Part shown: in pieces, positions 16,968-24,897 of the stretch | How positions within the stretch are numbered: position 1 is the first letter of the stretch | Layout of the letters: each line of letters starts with the position of its first letter | Origin: Streptomyces katrae | GTDB taxonomy: Bacteria > Actinomycetota > Actinomycetes > Streptomycetales > Streptomycetaceae | NCBI RefSeq assembly: GCF_000966975.1 | Contig: NZ_JZWV01000073.1 | Coordinates: 1 to 29,733, forward strand | Direction: 5' to 3' | Length of the DNA: 29,733 nt | Program-made: the position numbers and the translations under genes | The notes under the pieces: generated by a model | Told to the model about the DNA's origin: nothing | What the model saw: only the letters and a program-made list of their open reading frames with translations | Databases searched by the model: none

Positions 16968-18905
16968 GTGCCCAGCCCCACCCCCGCACCGCCACGCGAC
17001 CGGGCCGACACCCCCTGGCGCTCGGAGGGCGCGCCGCCCGCCCCGCCGCCCCGCAGGAGGCCGCCCGGCGGCTGGCGCGGGCTGATCCTCGCCGCGCTGA
17101 TCGTCTACCTGATCACCAACGTCGTGCTGTCCTTCTTCAACGAGGGCGACGGGCCGACGATCTCGTACACCGAGTTCAGCAAGCAGGTCACGGCCGGCAA
17201 CGTCGAGAAGATCTACTCCAAGGGCGACGCCATCCAGGGCGAGCTGAAGAAGGAGCAGCCCGTCCCCGGCGGCCACGGCGACTACCGGAAGTTCGTCACC
17301 CAGCGCCCCGCCTTCGCCGACGACCAGCTGTGGACCGGCCTCACCTCCAAGGGCGTCACCGTCACCGCCTCCCCCGTCGTCGAACAGCGCAGCTTCCTGG
17401 CCAACCTGCTGCTCTCCCTCGCCCCGATGCTGCTGATCGTGGCCCTGTGGCTGCTCATCGCCCGCCGCATGGGCTCCGCCCTCGGCGGGGCCGGCGGGTT
17501 CGGCCGCAAGGCCCCGCCCAAGCCCGTCGAGCTGGAGGGCGCCAAACGCACCACCTTCGACGACGTGGCCGGGATCGACGAGGTCGAGGGCGAACTCAGC
17601 GAGGTCGTGGACTTCCTCAAGAACCCCGACCAGTACCGCAGGCTGGGCGCCCGCATGCCCGGCGGCGTCCTCCTCGCCGGCCCGCCCGGCACCGGCAAGA
17701 CCCTCCTCGCCCGCGCCGTCGCGGGTGAGGCCGGGGTGCCGTTCTTCTCGGCGTCCGCCTCCGAGTTCATCGAGATGATCGTCGGCGTCGGAGCCTCCCG
17801 GGTCCGCGAGCTCTTCACCGAGGCCCGAAAGGTGGCCCCGGCGATCATCTTCATCGACGAGATCGACACCATCGGGCGGGCCCGCGGCGGCTCAGCCGCC
17901 ATGGGCGGCCACGACGAGCGCGAGCAGACCCTCAACCAGATCCTCACCGAGATGGACGGCTTCTCCGGCTCCGAGGGCGTGGTCGTCCTCGCCGCCACCA
18001 ACCGCGCCGACGTCCTCGACCCCGCCCTGACCCGCCCCGGCCGCTTCGACCGGACGGTGGCCGTCTCACCCCCCGACAGGGCGGGCCGCGAGGCGATCCT
18101 GCGCATCCACACCCGCGACATCCCCCTCGCGTCCGGAGTGGACCTCGCGCAGGTCGCCCGCACCACCCCCGGCATGACCGGCGCCGAGCTCGCCAACCTC
18201 GCCAACGAGGCCGCCCTGCTGGCCGTCAAGCGCCGCCAGGACGCCGTCACCCAGGCCGACCTCTCCGACGCCCTGGAGAAGGTCCAGCTGGGCGCCGAGC
18301 GCCCCCTGGTGATGCCGCAGGAGGAGCGCCGCCGCACGGCCTACCACGAGAGCGGCCACGCCCTGCTCGGCATGCTCCAGCCGGGCGCCGACCCCGTACG
18401 CAAGATCACCATCGTGCCGCGCGGCCGCGCCCTCGGCGTCACCCTCTCCACCCCCGACGCCGACCGCTACGCCTACACCGAGCCCTACCTGCGGGGCCGC
18501 ATCATCGGCGCGCTCGGGGGCATGGCCGCCGAGCACGTGGTCTACGACGTGATCACCACGGGCGCCGAGAGCGACCTCGAACAGGTCACCAACATCGCCC
18601 GCGGCATGGTCGGCCGCTGGGGCATGAGCGAGCGCGTCGGCCGCCTGACCGCCATCCCCTCCGACGGCCAGGGCCCCTACGGCCTGACCGCCGCCCCCGC
18701 CACCCTCGACGCCGTGGACCACGAGATGCGGCGGATCGTGGACGAGTGCTACGAGGAGGCCTGCCGCCTGCTGACCGAGCACCGCCCGAAGCTCGACGCC
18801 CTGGCGGAGGCCCTCCTGGCCGCCGAGACCCTGGACGAGCACGCGGCGTACGAGGCGGCCGGCATCCCCCGCCTGACCAAGGACCACGACAGCGGCACGG
18901 AATGA
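16968..18905 (+). CDS. ftsH: ATP-dependent zinc metalloprotease FtsH (paralogue)
   Basis: A 645-residue membrane-anchored AAA+ protease that degrades misfolded membrane and regulatory proteins. After a Pro-rich N terminus come transmembrane helix 1 (about 39-57), a small extracytoplasmic domain (ISYTEFSKQVTAGNVEKI) and helix 2 (about 147-166). The AAA module follows: Walker A GPPGTGKT (238-245), Walker B IIFIDEID (D297, E298) and the second region of homology NRADVLDPALTRPGRFDR. The protease domain has HESGH (460-464), with the third ligand in TTGAESDLEQVT. All key residues are present. The start GTG at 16968 has a near-perfect AAGGAGG 5 bases upstream; the open frame further upstream overlaps the ffh terminator and is rejected. 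Streptomycetes carry more than one ftsH; which one this is cannot be told here. Its stop is one base from the convergent neighbour. Confidence 0.95.
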   Translation: MPSPTPAPPRDRADTPWRSEGAPPAPPPRRRPPGGWRGLILAALIVYLITNVVLSFFNEGDGPTISYTEFSKQVTAGNVEKIYSKGDAIQGELKKEQPVPGGHGDYRKFVTQRPAFADDQLWTGLTSKGVTVTASPVVEQRSFLANLLLSLAPMLLIVALWLLIARRMGSALGGAGGFGRKAPPKPVELEGAKRTTFDDVAGIDEVEGELSEVVDFLKNPDQYRRLGARMPGGVLLAGPPGTGKTLLARAVAGEAGVPFFSASASEFIEMIVGVGASRVRELFTEARKVAPAIIFIDEIDTIGRARGGSAAMGGHDEREQTLNQILTEMDGFSGSEGVVVLAATNRADVLDPALTRPGRFDRTVAVSPPDRAGREAILRIHTRDIPLASGVDLAQVARTTPGMTGAELANLANEAALLAVKRRQDAVTQADLSDALEKVQLGAERPLVMPQEERRRTAYHESGHALLGMLQPGADPVRKITIVPRGRALGVTLSTPDADRYAYTEPYLRGRIIGALGGMAAEHVVYDVITTGAESDLEQVTNIARGMVGRWGMSERVGRLTAIPSDGQGPYGLTAAPATLDAVDHEMRRIVDECYEEACRLLTEHRPKLDALAEALLAAETLDEHAAYEAAGIPRLTKDHDSGTE

Positions 18906-18906
18906 A

Positions 18907-19614
18907 CTAGGCCACCCGGGCGATGACGTAGCGCAGGATGTTCGGCAGCCACACGGCGCCGTCGGCCCGCTCGTACGGGTGAAGCGCCTCCGCCAGTTCC
19001 TTCTCCGCCAGCGCCGGGTCCGCCGCCGCACCGGGCCCGGCCCCGGTCCCCGCGACGGGGTACAGCCCGGTCGACAGCAGCCCGCGTACGGCGCTGTCCG
19101 CGTCGGCGTACCCGAACGGGCAGAACACCCGCCCCGACCCGTCCGGAACCAGCCCGGCCCCCTCCGCCACCGCGTCCAGGTCCCGGACCACCGGCCCGCC
19201 GCCCAGCACCGCCGGCACCGTGCACCGCTCGGCGGGCCCCCAGCCGGCCAGCACCACCGCACCGCCCCGCCGGACCGCGGGCAGGGCCGACGCCAGGGCG
19301 CCCGGGGCGGGCTCGAAGGCCAGCAGCACGTCGTAGGGCCGGGCCGCGGGCACCGGGGGAGCGGCCACCACCTCCAGCAGCCGCTCCCGGGCCAGCGCCC
19401 GCAGCGCCGGGTCCGCCTCCACGCCCGTGGCGGCGGCGCCCCGTCCGGCGGCCAGCAGCAGGGCCAGCCCGGCCCCGCAGTCGAGGCCCAGCAGCCGGGT
19501 GCCCGGCCCGACCTCCAGCCGGTCGTAGACCGCCTCGTACAGCGGTACCAGCATCCGTTCCTGGATCTCCGCCCAGTCCCGGGCGACGAGCGTCGCCGTC
19601 GGCGTCGGTGTCAT
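18907..19614 (-). CDS. SAM-dependent methyltransferase-like protein
   Basis: A 235-residue protein with a Rossmann-type methyltransferase core: LEVGPGTRLLGLDCGAGLALLLAAG (motif I, about residues 33-58), ATGVEADPALRALARERL (acidic end of strand 2), and PYDVLLAFEPAPGALASALPAVRRGGAVVLAGWGPAE, which matches the motif IV-V region. The C-terminal part (PYERADGAVWLPNILRYVIARVA) is typical of class I enzymes with unassigned small-molecule substrates. The ATG at 19614 has AGGAG about 11 bases upstream on the minus strand. It diverges from proS across 133 bases and converges with ftsH with only one base between the stop codons and no visible hairpin. The substrate is unknown. Confidence 0.75.
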   Translation of the reverse strand: MTPTPTATLVARDWAEIQERMLVPLYEAVYDRLEVGPGTRLLGLDCGAGLALLLAAGRGAAATGVEADPALRALARERLLEVVAAPPVPAARPYDVLLAFEPAPGALASALPAVRRGGAVVLAGWGPAERCTVPAVLGGGPVVRDLDAVAEGAGLVPDGSGRVFCPFGYADADSAVRGLLSTGLYPVAGTGAGPGAAADPALAEKELAEALHPYERADGAVWLPNILRYVIARVA

Positions 19615-19709
19615 CGAAAGAGCGCTCCTGATTCCGTGTCTCGCCCCCTTGCCCCCGTTGCCAGAGAACTCCCCATCCGCCCCCGCGTCCAGAGGAGTGC
19701 GCCACCCGA

Positions 19710-19740
19710 TTCACGCATCCGGGGCCCGGCGCCGTACCAT
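19710..19740 (+). promoter_or_regulatory. Candidate promoter giving a leaderless proS mRNA
   Basis: TACCAT (19735-19740) ends 7 bases before the A of the proS ATG (19748), with TTCACG (19710-19715) 19 bases upstream of it. No ribosome binding site precedes the ATG. Transcription would therefore start at or next to the start codon, as in the many leaderless transcripts of streptomycetes. Confidence 0.5.
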
Positions 19741-19747
19741 TCGCGCC

Positions 19748-21160
19748 ATGGCAAAGGCACCCGTTCTCACCCCGCAGGCGGAGGATTTCCCCCGCTGGTA
19801 CCAGGATCTGATCAACAAGGCCGAGCTGGCCGACAACGGTCCGGTCCGCGGCACCATGGTCATCCGACCGTACGGCTACGGCCTGTGGGAGCGGATGCAG
19901 CAGGAGATGGACGCCCGGATCAAGGAAGCCGGTGCCCAGAACGCCTACTTCCCGCTGTTCATCCCGCAGTCGTACCTGACCAGGGAGGCGGAGCACGTCG
20001 AGGGCTTCGCCCCCGAGCTCGCCGTCGTCACCCACGGCGGCGGCAAGGAGCTCGAGGAGCCGGTCGTCGTCCGGCCCACCTCCGAGACGATCATCAACGA
20101 CTACTTTTCCAAGTGGGTCCAGAGCTACCGCGACCTGCCCCTGCTGATCAACCAGTGGGCCAACGTCGTCCGCTGGGAGATGCGCCCCCGCGTGTTCCTC
20201 CGTACGAGCGAGTTCCTCTGGCAGGAGGGCCACACCGCCCACGCCACGTACGAGGACGCCCGCGACTACGCCGCGCACATCCACCGGAACGTGTACGGCG
20301 ACTTCATGACCAACGTGCTCGGCATCGACGTCGTGCTCGGCCGCAAGACCCCCAAGGAGCGCTTCGCCGGCGCCATCAACACCCTCACCCTCGAGGGCAT
20401 GATGGGCGACGGCAAGGCCCTGCAGATGGGCACGAGCCACGAGCTCGGCACCAACTTCGCCAAGGCCTTCAACACCTCGTACCTCTCCAAGGAGGGGCAG
20501 CAGGAGCTGGTCTGGCAGACCTCGTGGGGCGTCTCGACCCGCATGGTCGGCGGTCTGATCATGTCGCACGGCGACGACAACGGCCTGCGCGTCCCGCCGC
20601 GCCTGGCCCACGTCCAGGTCGTCGTCATGGCGATCAAGGGCGACGAGGCCGTGGCCAAGGTCCGCGAGCTCGGCGCGCAGCTGAAGGCCGCCGGCCTGCG
20701 GGTGCACGTGGACGACCGCGTCGACACCCCGTTCGGCCGCCGCGCCGTGGACTGGGAGCTCAAGGGCGTACCGGTCCGCATCGAGATCGGCCCCCGCGAC
20801 CTGGAGAACGGCACCGCGATGCTGGCCCGCCGGATCCCCGGCGGGAAGGAGCCGGTGCAGATCGACGCGCTGGCCGACCTGCTGCCCAAGGTGCTCGACG
20901 AGGACCAGGCCCAGCTGCTGCGCGAGTCCCGCGAGCGCCGGGTCTCCCGTACGAGCGACGTCGCCACCATCGAGGAGGCCGCCGAGGCCGCCCTCGCCGG
21001 CGGCTGGGCGCGGATCCCGTGGAGCGTCCTGGGCCCGGAGGGCGAGGCCAAGCTCGGCGAGCAGGCCGTCACCGTCCGCTGCCTGGTGGCCGAGGACGGG
21101 TCGGTCCCGGAGTCCGACGACGCCCCCGGTACCCTCGCGATCGTCGCGCGCTCGTACTGA
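19748..21160 (+). CDS. proS: Prolyl-tRNA synthetase, archaeal/eukaryal type (short form)
   Basis: A 470-residue class II aminoacyl-tRNA synthetase that charges tRNA-Pro. Features of the archaeal/eukaryal ('type 3') lineage are the start LTPQAEDFPRWYQDLINKAE, the RPYGYGLWERMQQEMDARIK helix, VVRPTSETIINDYFSKWVQS and motif 2 RWEMRPRVFLRTSEFLWQEGH (from about 142). Motif 3 (GVSTRMVGGLIMSHGDDNG) is at about 261-280, the anticodon-binding domain follows, and the chain ends in an aromatic residue (ARSY). It lacks the large editing insertion of the bacterial form. Start is the ATG at 19748, without a Shine-Dalgarno site; an upstream in-frame start would lie inside the promoter region. It sits alone between a divergent methyltransferase gene and a strong terminator. 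It may be a second ProRS, since streptomycetes usually also carry a bacterial-type copy. Confidence 0.95.
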   Translation: MAKAPVLTPQAEDFPRWYQDLINKAELADNGPVRGTMVIRPYGYGLWERMQQEMDARIKEAGAQNAYFPLFIPQSYLTREAEHVEGFAPELAVVTHGGGKELEEPVVVRPTSETIINDYFSKWVQSYRDLPLLINQWANVVRWEMRPRVFLRTSEFLWQEGHTAHATYEDARDYAAHIHRNVYGDFMTNVLGIDVVLGRKTPKERFAGAINTLTLEGMMGDGKALQMGTSHELGTNFAKAFNTSYLSKEGQQELVWQTSWGVSTRMVGGLIMSHGDDNGLRVPPRLAHVQVVVMAIKGDEAVAKVRELGAQLKAAGLRVHVDDRVDTPFGRRAVDWELKGVPVRIEIGPRDLENGTAMLARRIPGGKEPVQIDALADLLPKVLDEDQAQLLRESRERRVSRTSDVATIEEAAEAALAGGWARIPWSVLGPEGEAKLGEQAVTVRCLVAEDGSVPESDDAPGTLAIVARSY

Positions 21161-21173
21161 GTTCCACCTCCAC

Positions 21174-21209
21174 GCCCCCGGCGCGCGGCTCCGCCCGTGC
21201 GCCGGGGGC
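21174..21209 (+). terminator. Rho-independent-type terminator after proS
   Basis: An 11-bp GC stem (21174-21184 with 21199-21209) with a 14-base loop is followed by TGGTTCTTTTGG, a rare T-rich stretch for this genome. It lies 13 bases past the proS stop. Confidence 0.8.
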
Positions 21210-21328
21210 TGGTTCTTTTGGTCGGCGTTACGTACCGACTCCTCCTGGGATCGGCGCACCCGTCCTCGTCAGGACGCATGAGAGTGAACTGACTGGTACG
21301 TGCAAAAAATTTGGAATGGCCCGGAATC

Positions 21329-21354
21329 GGAACACCGGGGCACCCCGGCTCGTT
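21329..21354 (+). promoter_or_regulatory. ECF-sigma-like promoter for the SprT-like gene
   Basis: GGAAC (21329-21333), exactly 18 bases, then GTT (21352-21354) fits the layout of sigma-R/ECF promoters (GGAAt-n18-GTT). The expected transcription start coincides with the GTG start codon at 21363, which has no ribosome binding site, so a leaderless message is likely. Confidence 0.4.
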
Positions 21355-21362
21355 GTCACGAC

Positions 21363-21959
21363 GTGAGCACGACACCACCTGTTCTCGCCGCAGAGCTGGC
21401 GCAGGCGTGGGCCGACATTCAGCGGTACCACCCCGAGCTGCCTGACCTTGCCGCGCCCGAGTCCCTGATCGGAGAGTCCTCGTCCGCCTGTGGCGCCGAG
21501 CTCTCCTTCGAGCGACTGCTGCACGAGGCAGTCCACGGCATCGCGGCCGCCCGCGGAGTGCGTGACACCTCGCGAGCGGGCCGCTACCACAACCGCAGAT
21601 TTCTCGCGATCGCCGAGGAGATGGGGCTGGACCACTCCGAGGAGCCGCACGCCAGCAGCGGGTTCTCCCTGGTCTTCCTCAATCCCGAGGCCAAGAGGCG
21701 CTACCGGCCCACGATCGAGCGGCTCCAGCGCGCCCTCAAGGCGCACACCGCCGCGACGGCCGCCGACACCAAGCGCAGCTTCCGCGGTCCGGCCGCCCGG
21801 CACGGCTCCTCGGGCGGCGGCGTACGCGTCAAGGCGGTCTGCGACTGCGGGCGCAACGTCCGGGTCGTGCCCTCCGTCCTGGCCCAGGCCCCGATCGTGT
21901 GCGGCGGCTGCATGAAGCCGTTCCGCATCCCCGAGGTCGCCACCGCGGCGGCGTCCTGA
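21363..21959 (+). CDS. SprT-like zinc metallopeptidase-type protein with C-terminal zinc ribbon
   Basis: A 198-residue protein conserved in streptomycetes upstream of rpsP. An N-terminal SprT-like region has the HExxH motif HEAVH (54-58) in LSFERLLHEAVHGIAAARG, with a further His in GRYHNRRF (H76) that could be the third zinc ligand. The middle region is Arg/Lys-rich (LNPEAKRRYRPTIERLQRALKAHT). The C-terminal knuckle CDCGRNVRV...VCGGCMKPF (C160, C162, C180, C183) looks like a zinc ribbon that could bind nucleic acid. The SprT/Spartan family includes DNA-protein crosslink proteases, but this protein's function is not known. The GTG at 21363 lacks a Shine-Dalgarno site; the longer frame from 21300 adds non-conserved residues and covers the promoter. 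Confidence 0.72.
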   Translation: MSTTPPVLAAELAQAWADIQRYHPELPDLAAPESLIGESSSACGAELSFERLLHEAVHGIAAARGVRDTSRAGRYHNRRFLAIAEEMGLDHSEEPHASSGFSLVFLNPEAKRRYRPTIERLQRALKAHTAATAADTKRSFRGPAARHGSSGGGVRVKAVCDCGRNVRVVPSVLAQAPIVCGGCMKPFRIPEVATAAAS

Positions 21960-22033
21960 CGCGGTGCCCCCGGCGGGCGGGTGGTGGTGATCCGTGGTGA
22001 TCCTCCCCGCTCGGAGGCGCCGTGGGCATGTGG

Positions 22034-22039
22034 CACAAT
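22034..22039 (+). promoter_or_regulatory. Candidate -10 element of the rpsP operon
   Basis: TGGCACAATGGG contains a -10-like CACAAT (22034-22039) about 130 bases before rpsP. A very similar GCGCACAATAGGG occurs before the DUF2469 gene (28807-28812). No good -35 is seen 16-18 bases upstream, so the assignment is tentative. Confidence 0.3.
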
Positions 22040-22172
22040 GGGCAGCTGTACTCGACAGTCGCACAGGACCCCTCTCTCCTCCGGCTGACGCGTCCATCGG
22101 GCACCCGAGTACCGCAACCCCACGTGGCATCTCAAGTGCCCAACCACGTCAAGTTCAGGAGACACCACTCCA

Positions 22173-22610
22173 GTGGCAGTCAAGATCAAGCTCAAGCGCC
22201 TCGGTAAGATCCGCTCCCCTCACTACCGCATCGTCGTCGCCGACGCCCGCACCCGCCGGGACGGCCGCGCGATCGAGGAGATCGGCATCTACCAGCCGAC
22301 GTACAACCCCTCGCGCATCGAGGTCAACGCCGAGCGCGCGCAGTACTGGCTGTCCGTGGGCGCCCAGCCCACCGACGCCGTTCTCGCCATCCTGAAGCTC
22401 ACCGGTGACTGGCAGGCGCACAAGGGCCTCCCGGCCCCCGCGCCGCTGCTGCAGCCGGCGACGAAGGAAGACAAGCGTCGCTCCTTCGACGAGTTCGCCA
22501 AGGCCCTCGAGGGCGTCGGCGAGGCCAAGGGCGAGGCCATCACGCAGAAGAAGAAGGCCGAGAAGAAGGCGGACGAGGCTGACGCCGCCGCCGAGTCGAC
22601 CGAGGCCTGA
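22173..22610 (+). CDS. rpsP: 30S ribosomal protein bS16
   Basis: A 145-residue small-subunit protein. The first 80 or so residues are the conserved S16 fold ([40 protein letters not shown], then [25 protein letters not shown]). The remainder is an Ala/Lys/Glu-rich tail ([21 protein letters not shown]) typical of actinobacterial S16. The GTG at 22173 has AGGAGA 10 bases upstream. It is the first gene of the operon rpsP-khpA-rimM-trmD-rplS, and khpA starts two bases after its stop. Confidence 0.97.
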   Translation: MAVKIKLKRLGKIRSPHYRIVVADARTRRDGRAIEEIGIYQPTYNPSRIEVNAERAQYWLSVGAQPTDAVLAILKLTGDWQAHKGLPAPAPLLQPATKEDKRRSFDEFAKALEGVGEAKGEAITQKKKAEKKADEADAAAESTEA

Positions 22611-22612
22611 GC

Positions 22613-22852
22613 ATGCTCGAGGAGGCTCTTGAGCACCTCGTAAAGGGCATTGTGGACAACCCCGACGACGTGCAGGTCGCCTCGCGCAACCTGCGCCGCG
22701 GGCAGGTGCTCGAGGTCCGGGTGCACCCCGAAGACCTCGGGAAGGTGATCGGCCGCAACGGCCGCACCGCGCGTGCACTGCGTACCGTCGTGGGCGCCAT
22801 CGGCGGGCGGGGGATCCGCGTCGACCTCGTCGACGTGGACCAGGTCCGCTGA
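22613..22852 (+). CDS. khpA: KH-domain RNA-binding protein KhpA
   Basis: A 79-residue single type II KH domain protein with the RNA-contacting GxxG loop GRNG (G47-G50) in VIGRNGRTARALRTVVGAIGG. KhpA binds RNA together with KhpB in Gram-positive bacteria and is regularly encoded between rpsP and rimM. The ATG at 22613 is preceded by GAGG (22602-22605) inside the end of rpsP, only two bases after the rpsP stop, so the two genes are probably translationally coupled. Confidence 0.93.
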   Translation: MLEEALEHLVKGIVDNPDDVQVASRNLRRGQVLEVRVHPEDLGKVIGRNGRTARALRTVVGAIGGRGIRVDLVDVDQVR

Positions 22853-22869
22853 GCAGTTGAATCACCGGC

Positions 22870-22907
22870 ACGGGCCGGGGAGGGCATTCGTGCCCACCCC
22901 GGCCCGT
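22870..22907 (+). terminator. Very stable UUCG-capped hairpin between khpA and rimM
   Basis: Arms 22870-22880 and 22897-22907 (11 bp), then a single A-A mismatch, then GGGCA-TTCG-TGCCC (22882-22895) make a 16-bp stem closed by a UUCG tetraloop. It lies in a 78-base gap inside the ribosomal operon. It could be an attenuator, a processing or stability element, or a partial terminator. No T tract follows. Confidence 0.65.
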
Positions 22908-22930
22908 CGTCGTCTGAACAGGAGAGAGTT

Positions 22931-23527
22931 GTGGAGCTGGTAGTCGCGCGGGTCGGCCGCGCCCACGGGATCAAGGGTGAGGTCACCGTCGAGGTGCGGA
23001 CGGACGAGCCGGAGCTGCGACTCTCGCCCGGTGCCGTGCTCCGTACCGAACCCGCGTCGGCGGGTCCCCTGACCATCGAGACGGGCCGGGTGCACAGCGG
23101 CCGGCTCCTGCTGCGCTTCGCGGGGATCAAGGACCGCACCGCGGCCGAGGCGCTGCGCAACACCCTCCTCATCGCGGACGTGGACCCCGCGGAGCTGCCG
23201 GAGGAGGAGGACGAGTACTACGACCACCAGCTGATGGACCTGGACGTGGTGCTGGAGGACGGCACCGAGATCGGCCGGATCACCGAGATCTCCCACCTGC
23301 CCTCGCAGGACCTCTTCATCGTCGAGCGCCCGGACGGCTCCGAGGTGATGATCCCCTTCGTCGAGGAGATCGTCGCGGAGATCGACCTGGAGGAGCAGCG
23401 CTGCGTCATCACCCCGCCGCCGGGGCTGATCGACGACCGCGCCGTGATCGCCTCCGCGCGCGACGCCGAGGCCGAGGCCGAGGCCGGGGCTTCGCCGGAG
23501 GCCGAGAAGTCCGGGGACGACGCCTGA
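22931..23527 (+). CDS. rimM: 16S rRNA processing protein RimM
   Basis: A 198-residue ribosome maturation factor needed for late 30S assembly; it binds S19. The N-terminal RimM domain ([28 protein letters not shown], to about 90) and the C-terminal PRC-barrel domain ([19 protein letters not shown], then [29 protein letters not shown]) are both complete. An acidic Ala/Glu tail follows. The GTG at 22931 follows GGAGAG. Its stop TGA shares a base with the trmD ATG (TGATG at 23525-23529), so trmD translation is coupled to it. Confidence 0.95.
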   Translation: MELVVARVGRAHGIKGEVTVEVRTDEPELRLSPGAVLRTEPASAGPLTIETGRVHSGRLLLRFAGIKDRTAAEALRNTLLIADVDPAELPEEEDEYYDHQLMDLDVVLEDGTEIGRITEISHLPSQDLFIVERPDGSEVMIPFVEEIVAEIDLEEQRCVITPPPGLIDDRAVIASARDAEAEAEAGASPEAEKSGDDA

Positions 23528-24370
23528 TGCGGCTCGACGTCGTCACGATCTTCCCCGAGTACCTGGAGCCCCTGAACGTCTCCCTCGTCGGCAAGGCGCG
23601 GGCCCGCGGGCAGCTGGACGTCCACGTGCACGACCTGCGCGACTGGACGTACGACCGGCACAACACGGTCGACGACACCCCGTACGGCGGCGGACCCGGC
23701 ATGGTCATGAAGACCGAGCCGTGGGGCGAGGCCCTGGACGCGGCCCTGGCCGACGGCTACGAGTCCGGCGCGCACGGCCCCGTGATGGTCGTCCCCACCC
23801 CCAGCGGCCGGCCCTTCACCCAGGAACTGGCCGTGGAGCTCTCCGAGCGCCCGTGGCTGATCTTCACCCCGGCCCGGTACGAGGGCATCGACCGCCGCGT
23901 CATGGACGAGTACGCCACCCGCATGCCGGTCTACGAGGTCTCCATCGGCGACTACGTGCTGGCGGGCGGCGAGGCGGCCGTCCTGGTCGTCACCGAGGCC
24001 GTGGCCCGGCTGCTGCCCGGGGTCCTGGGCAACGCCGAATCGCACCGGGACGACTCCTTCGCCCCCGGCGAGATGGCCAACCTGCTGGAAGGCCCCGTGT
24101 ACACCAAGCCCCCGCGGTGGCGCGGGCGGGAGATCCCCGAGGTGCTGCTCAGCGGCCACCACGGGAAGATCGCGCGCTGGCGCCGGGACGAGGCCTTCCG
24201 CCGCACCGCGCGAGGCCTTCCGCCGCACCGCGCGGAACCGCCCCGACCTGATCGAGCGCTGCGAGGCCTCCGCCTTCGACAAGAAGGACCGCGAGATCCT
24301 GAGCATCCTGGGCTGGAAACCGTCCGGAGACGGCCGATTTTGGCGCAGGCCGGAGGCCGTGGAAGAATAG
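23527..24370 (+). pseudogene. trmD: tRNA (guanine-N1)-methyltransferase TrmD, frameshifted by 22-bp duplication
   Basis: TrmD methylates G37 of tRNAs reading CNN codons and is usually essential. Residues 1-229 are normal: [30 protein letters not shown], the knot region FTPARYEGIDRRV and SIGDYVLAGGE, and RWRRDEAFRRTAR. A perfect 22-bp tandem duplication (24189-24210, 24211-24232) then shifts the frame, and translation runs on to a stop at 24427-24429, giving a 300-residue protein with 71 foreign residues. In the original frame the downstream bases encode the expected C-terminal end (NRPDLIERCEASAFDKKDRE to RFWRRPEAVEE) with its TAG at 24368-24370; without the extra 22 bases the protein would be 273 residues. 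The tRNA-contacting C-terminal domain is thus disrupted. An assembly error or mixed population is a serious alternative to a real mutation. Confidence 0.88.
24189..24234 (+). repeat. 22-bp perfect tandem duplication in trmD
   Basis: The 22-base unit beginning CGAGGCCTTCC and ending GCACCGCG occurs at 24189-24210 and again at 24211-24232, with two further bases (CG) continuing the period. Deleting one copy restores the family-length trmD frame. Confidence 0.97.
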
Positions 24371-24502
24371 GCGGCTGCTGTGTGCTCGCGTACGCCCCTG
24401 CCACAGGGGGATCGTCGTCCGCCGGGTGACACGGCTCTCGAATTCTCTACGGAAACCCGCACCGGCGACCTGTGGCGTCGTGCGAAGAAAGCAGACGAAC
24501 TC

Positions 24503-24853
24503 ATGTCTCACCTGCTCGATGGCGTCAACGCCGCCTCCCTGCGTACGGACGTCCCGGCCTTCCGCCCGGGTGACACGATCAACGTGCACGTCCGCGTGAT
24601 CGAGGGCAACCGCTCCCGTATCCAGCAGTTCAAGGGTGTTGTCATCCGCCGCCAGGGCTCCGGCGTCTCGGAGACCTTCACGGTCCGCAAGGTCTCCTTC
24701 AGCGTCGGCGTGGAGCGTACCTTCCCGGTCCACTCCCCGATCTTCGAGAAGATCGAGCTCGTCACCCGCGGTGACGTGCGTCGCGCCAAGCTGTACTTCC
24801 TCCGTGAGCTCCGCGGCAAGGCCGCGAAGATCAAGGAGAAGCGCGACCGCTGA
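24503..24853 (+). CDS. rplS: 50S ribosomal protein bL19
   Basis: A 116-residue large-subunit protein located at the subunit interface. The family sequence is complete: [62 protein letters not shown] and [18 protein letters not shown], ending [20 protein letters not shown]. The ATG at 24503 matches the conserved N terminus (MSHLLDGV); 41 extra upstream codons in the open frame are unrelated to L19. The ribosome binding site is poor (AAGAAAG). The gap from the original trmD stop is 132 bases, so a separate promoter is possible. Confidence 0.96.
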   Translation: MSHLLDGVNAASLRTDVPAFRPGDTINVHVRVIEGNRSRIQQFKGVVIRRQGSGVSETFTVRKVSFSVGVERTFPVHSPIFEKIELVTRGDVRRAKLYFLRELRGKAAKIKEKRDR

Positions 24854-24883
24854 TCTCCTCTCCGGGTCCACGGGAAGGCCGGA

Positions 24884-24889
24884 TAGGCT
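24884..24889 (+). promoter_or_regulatory. -10-like element 8 bases before the sipW ATG
   Basis: TAGGCT (24884-24889) fits the TAnnnT -10 pattern and is followed by 8 bases and the sipW ATG, which has no ribosome binding site. This suggests a leaderless sipW transcript. No convincing -35 is visible. Confidence 0.35.
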
Positions 24890-24897
24890 CCACCCCG

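Noticed and set aside
21300..21362. ATG-type start at 21300 for the SprT-like protein
   Set aside because: The added 21 residues are not part of the conserved protein and cover the likely promoter; the GTG at 21363 is preferred.
24380..24502. 41-residue N-terminal extension of bL19
   Set aside because: It is unrelated to L19 and overlaps the read-through tail of the frameshifted trmD; the conserved MSHLLDGV start is at 24503.
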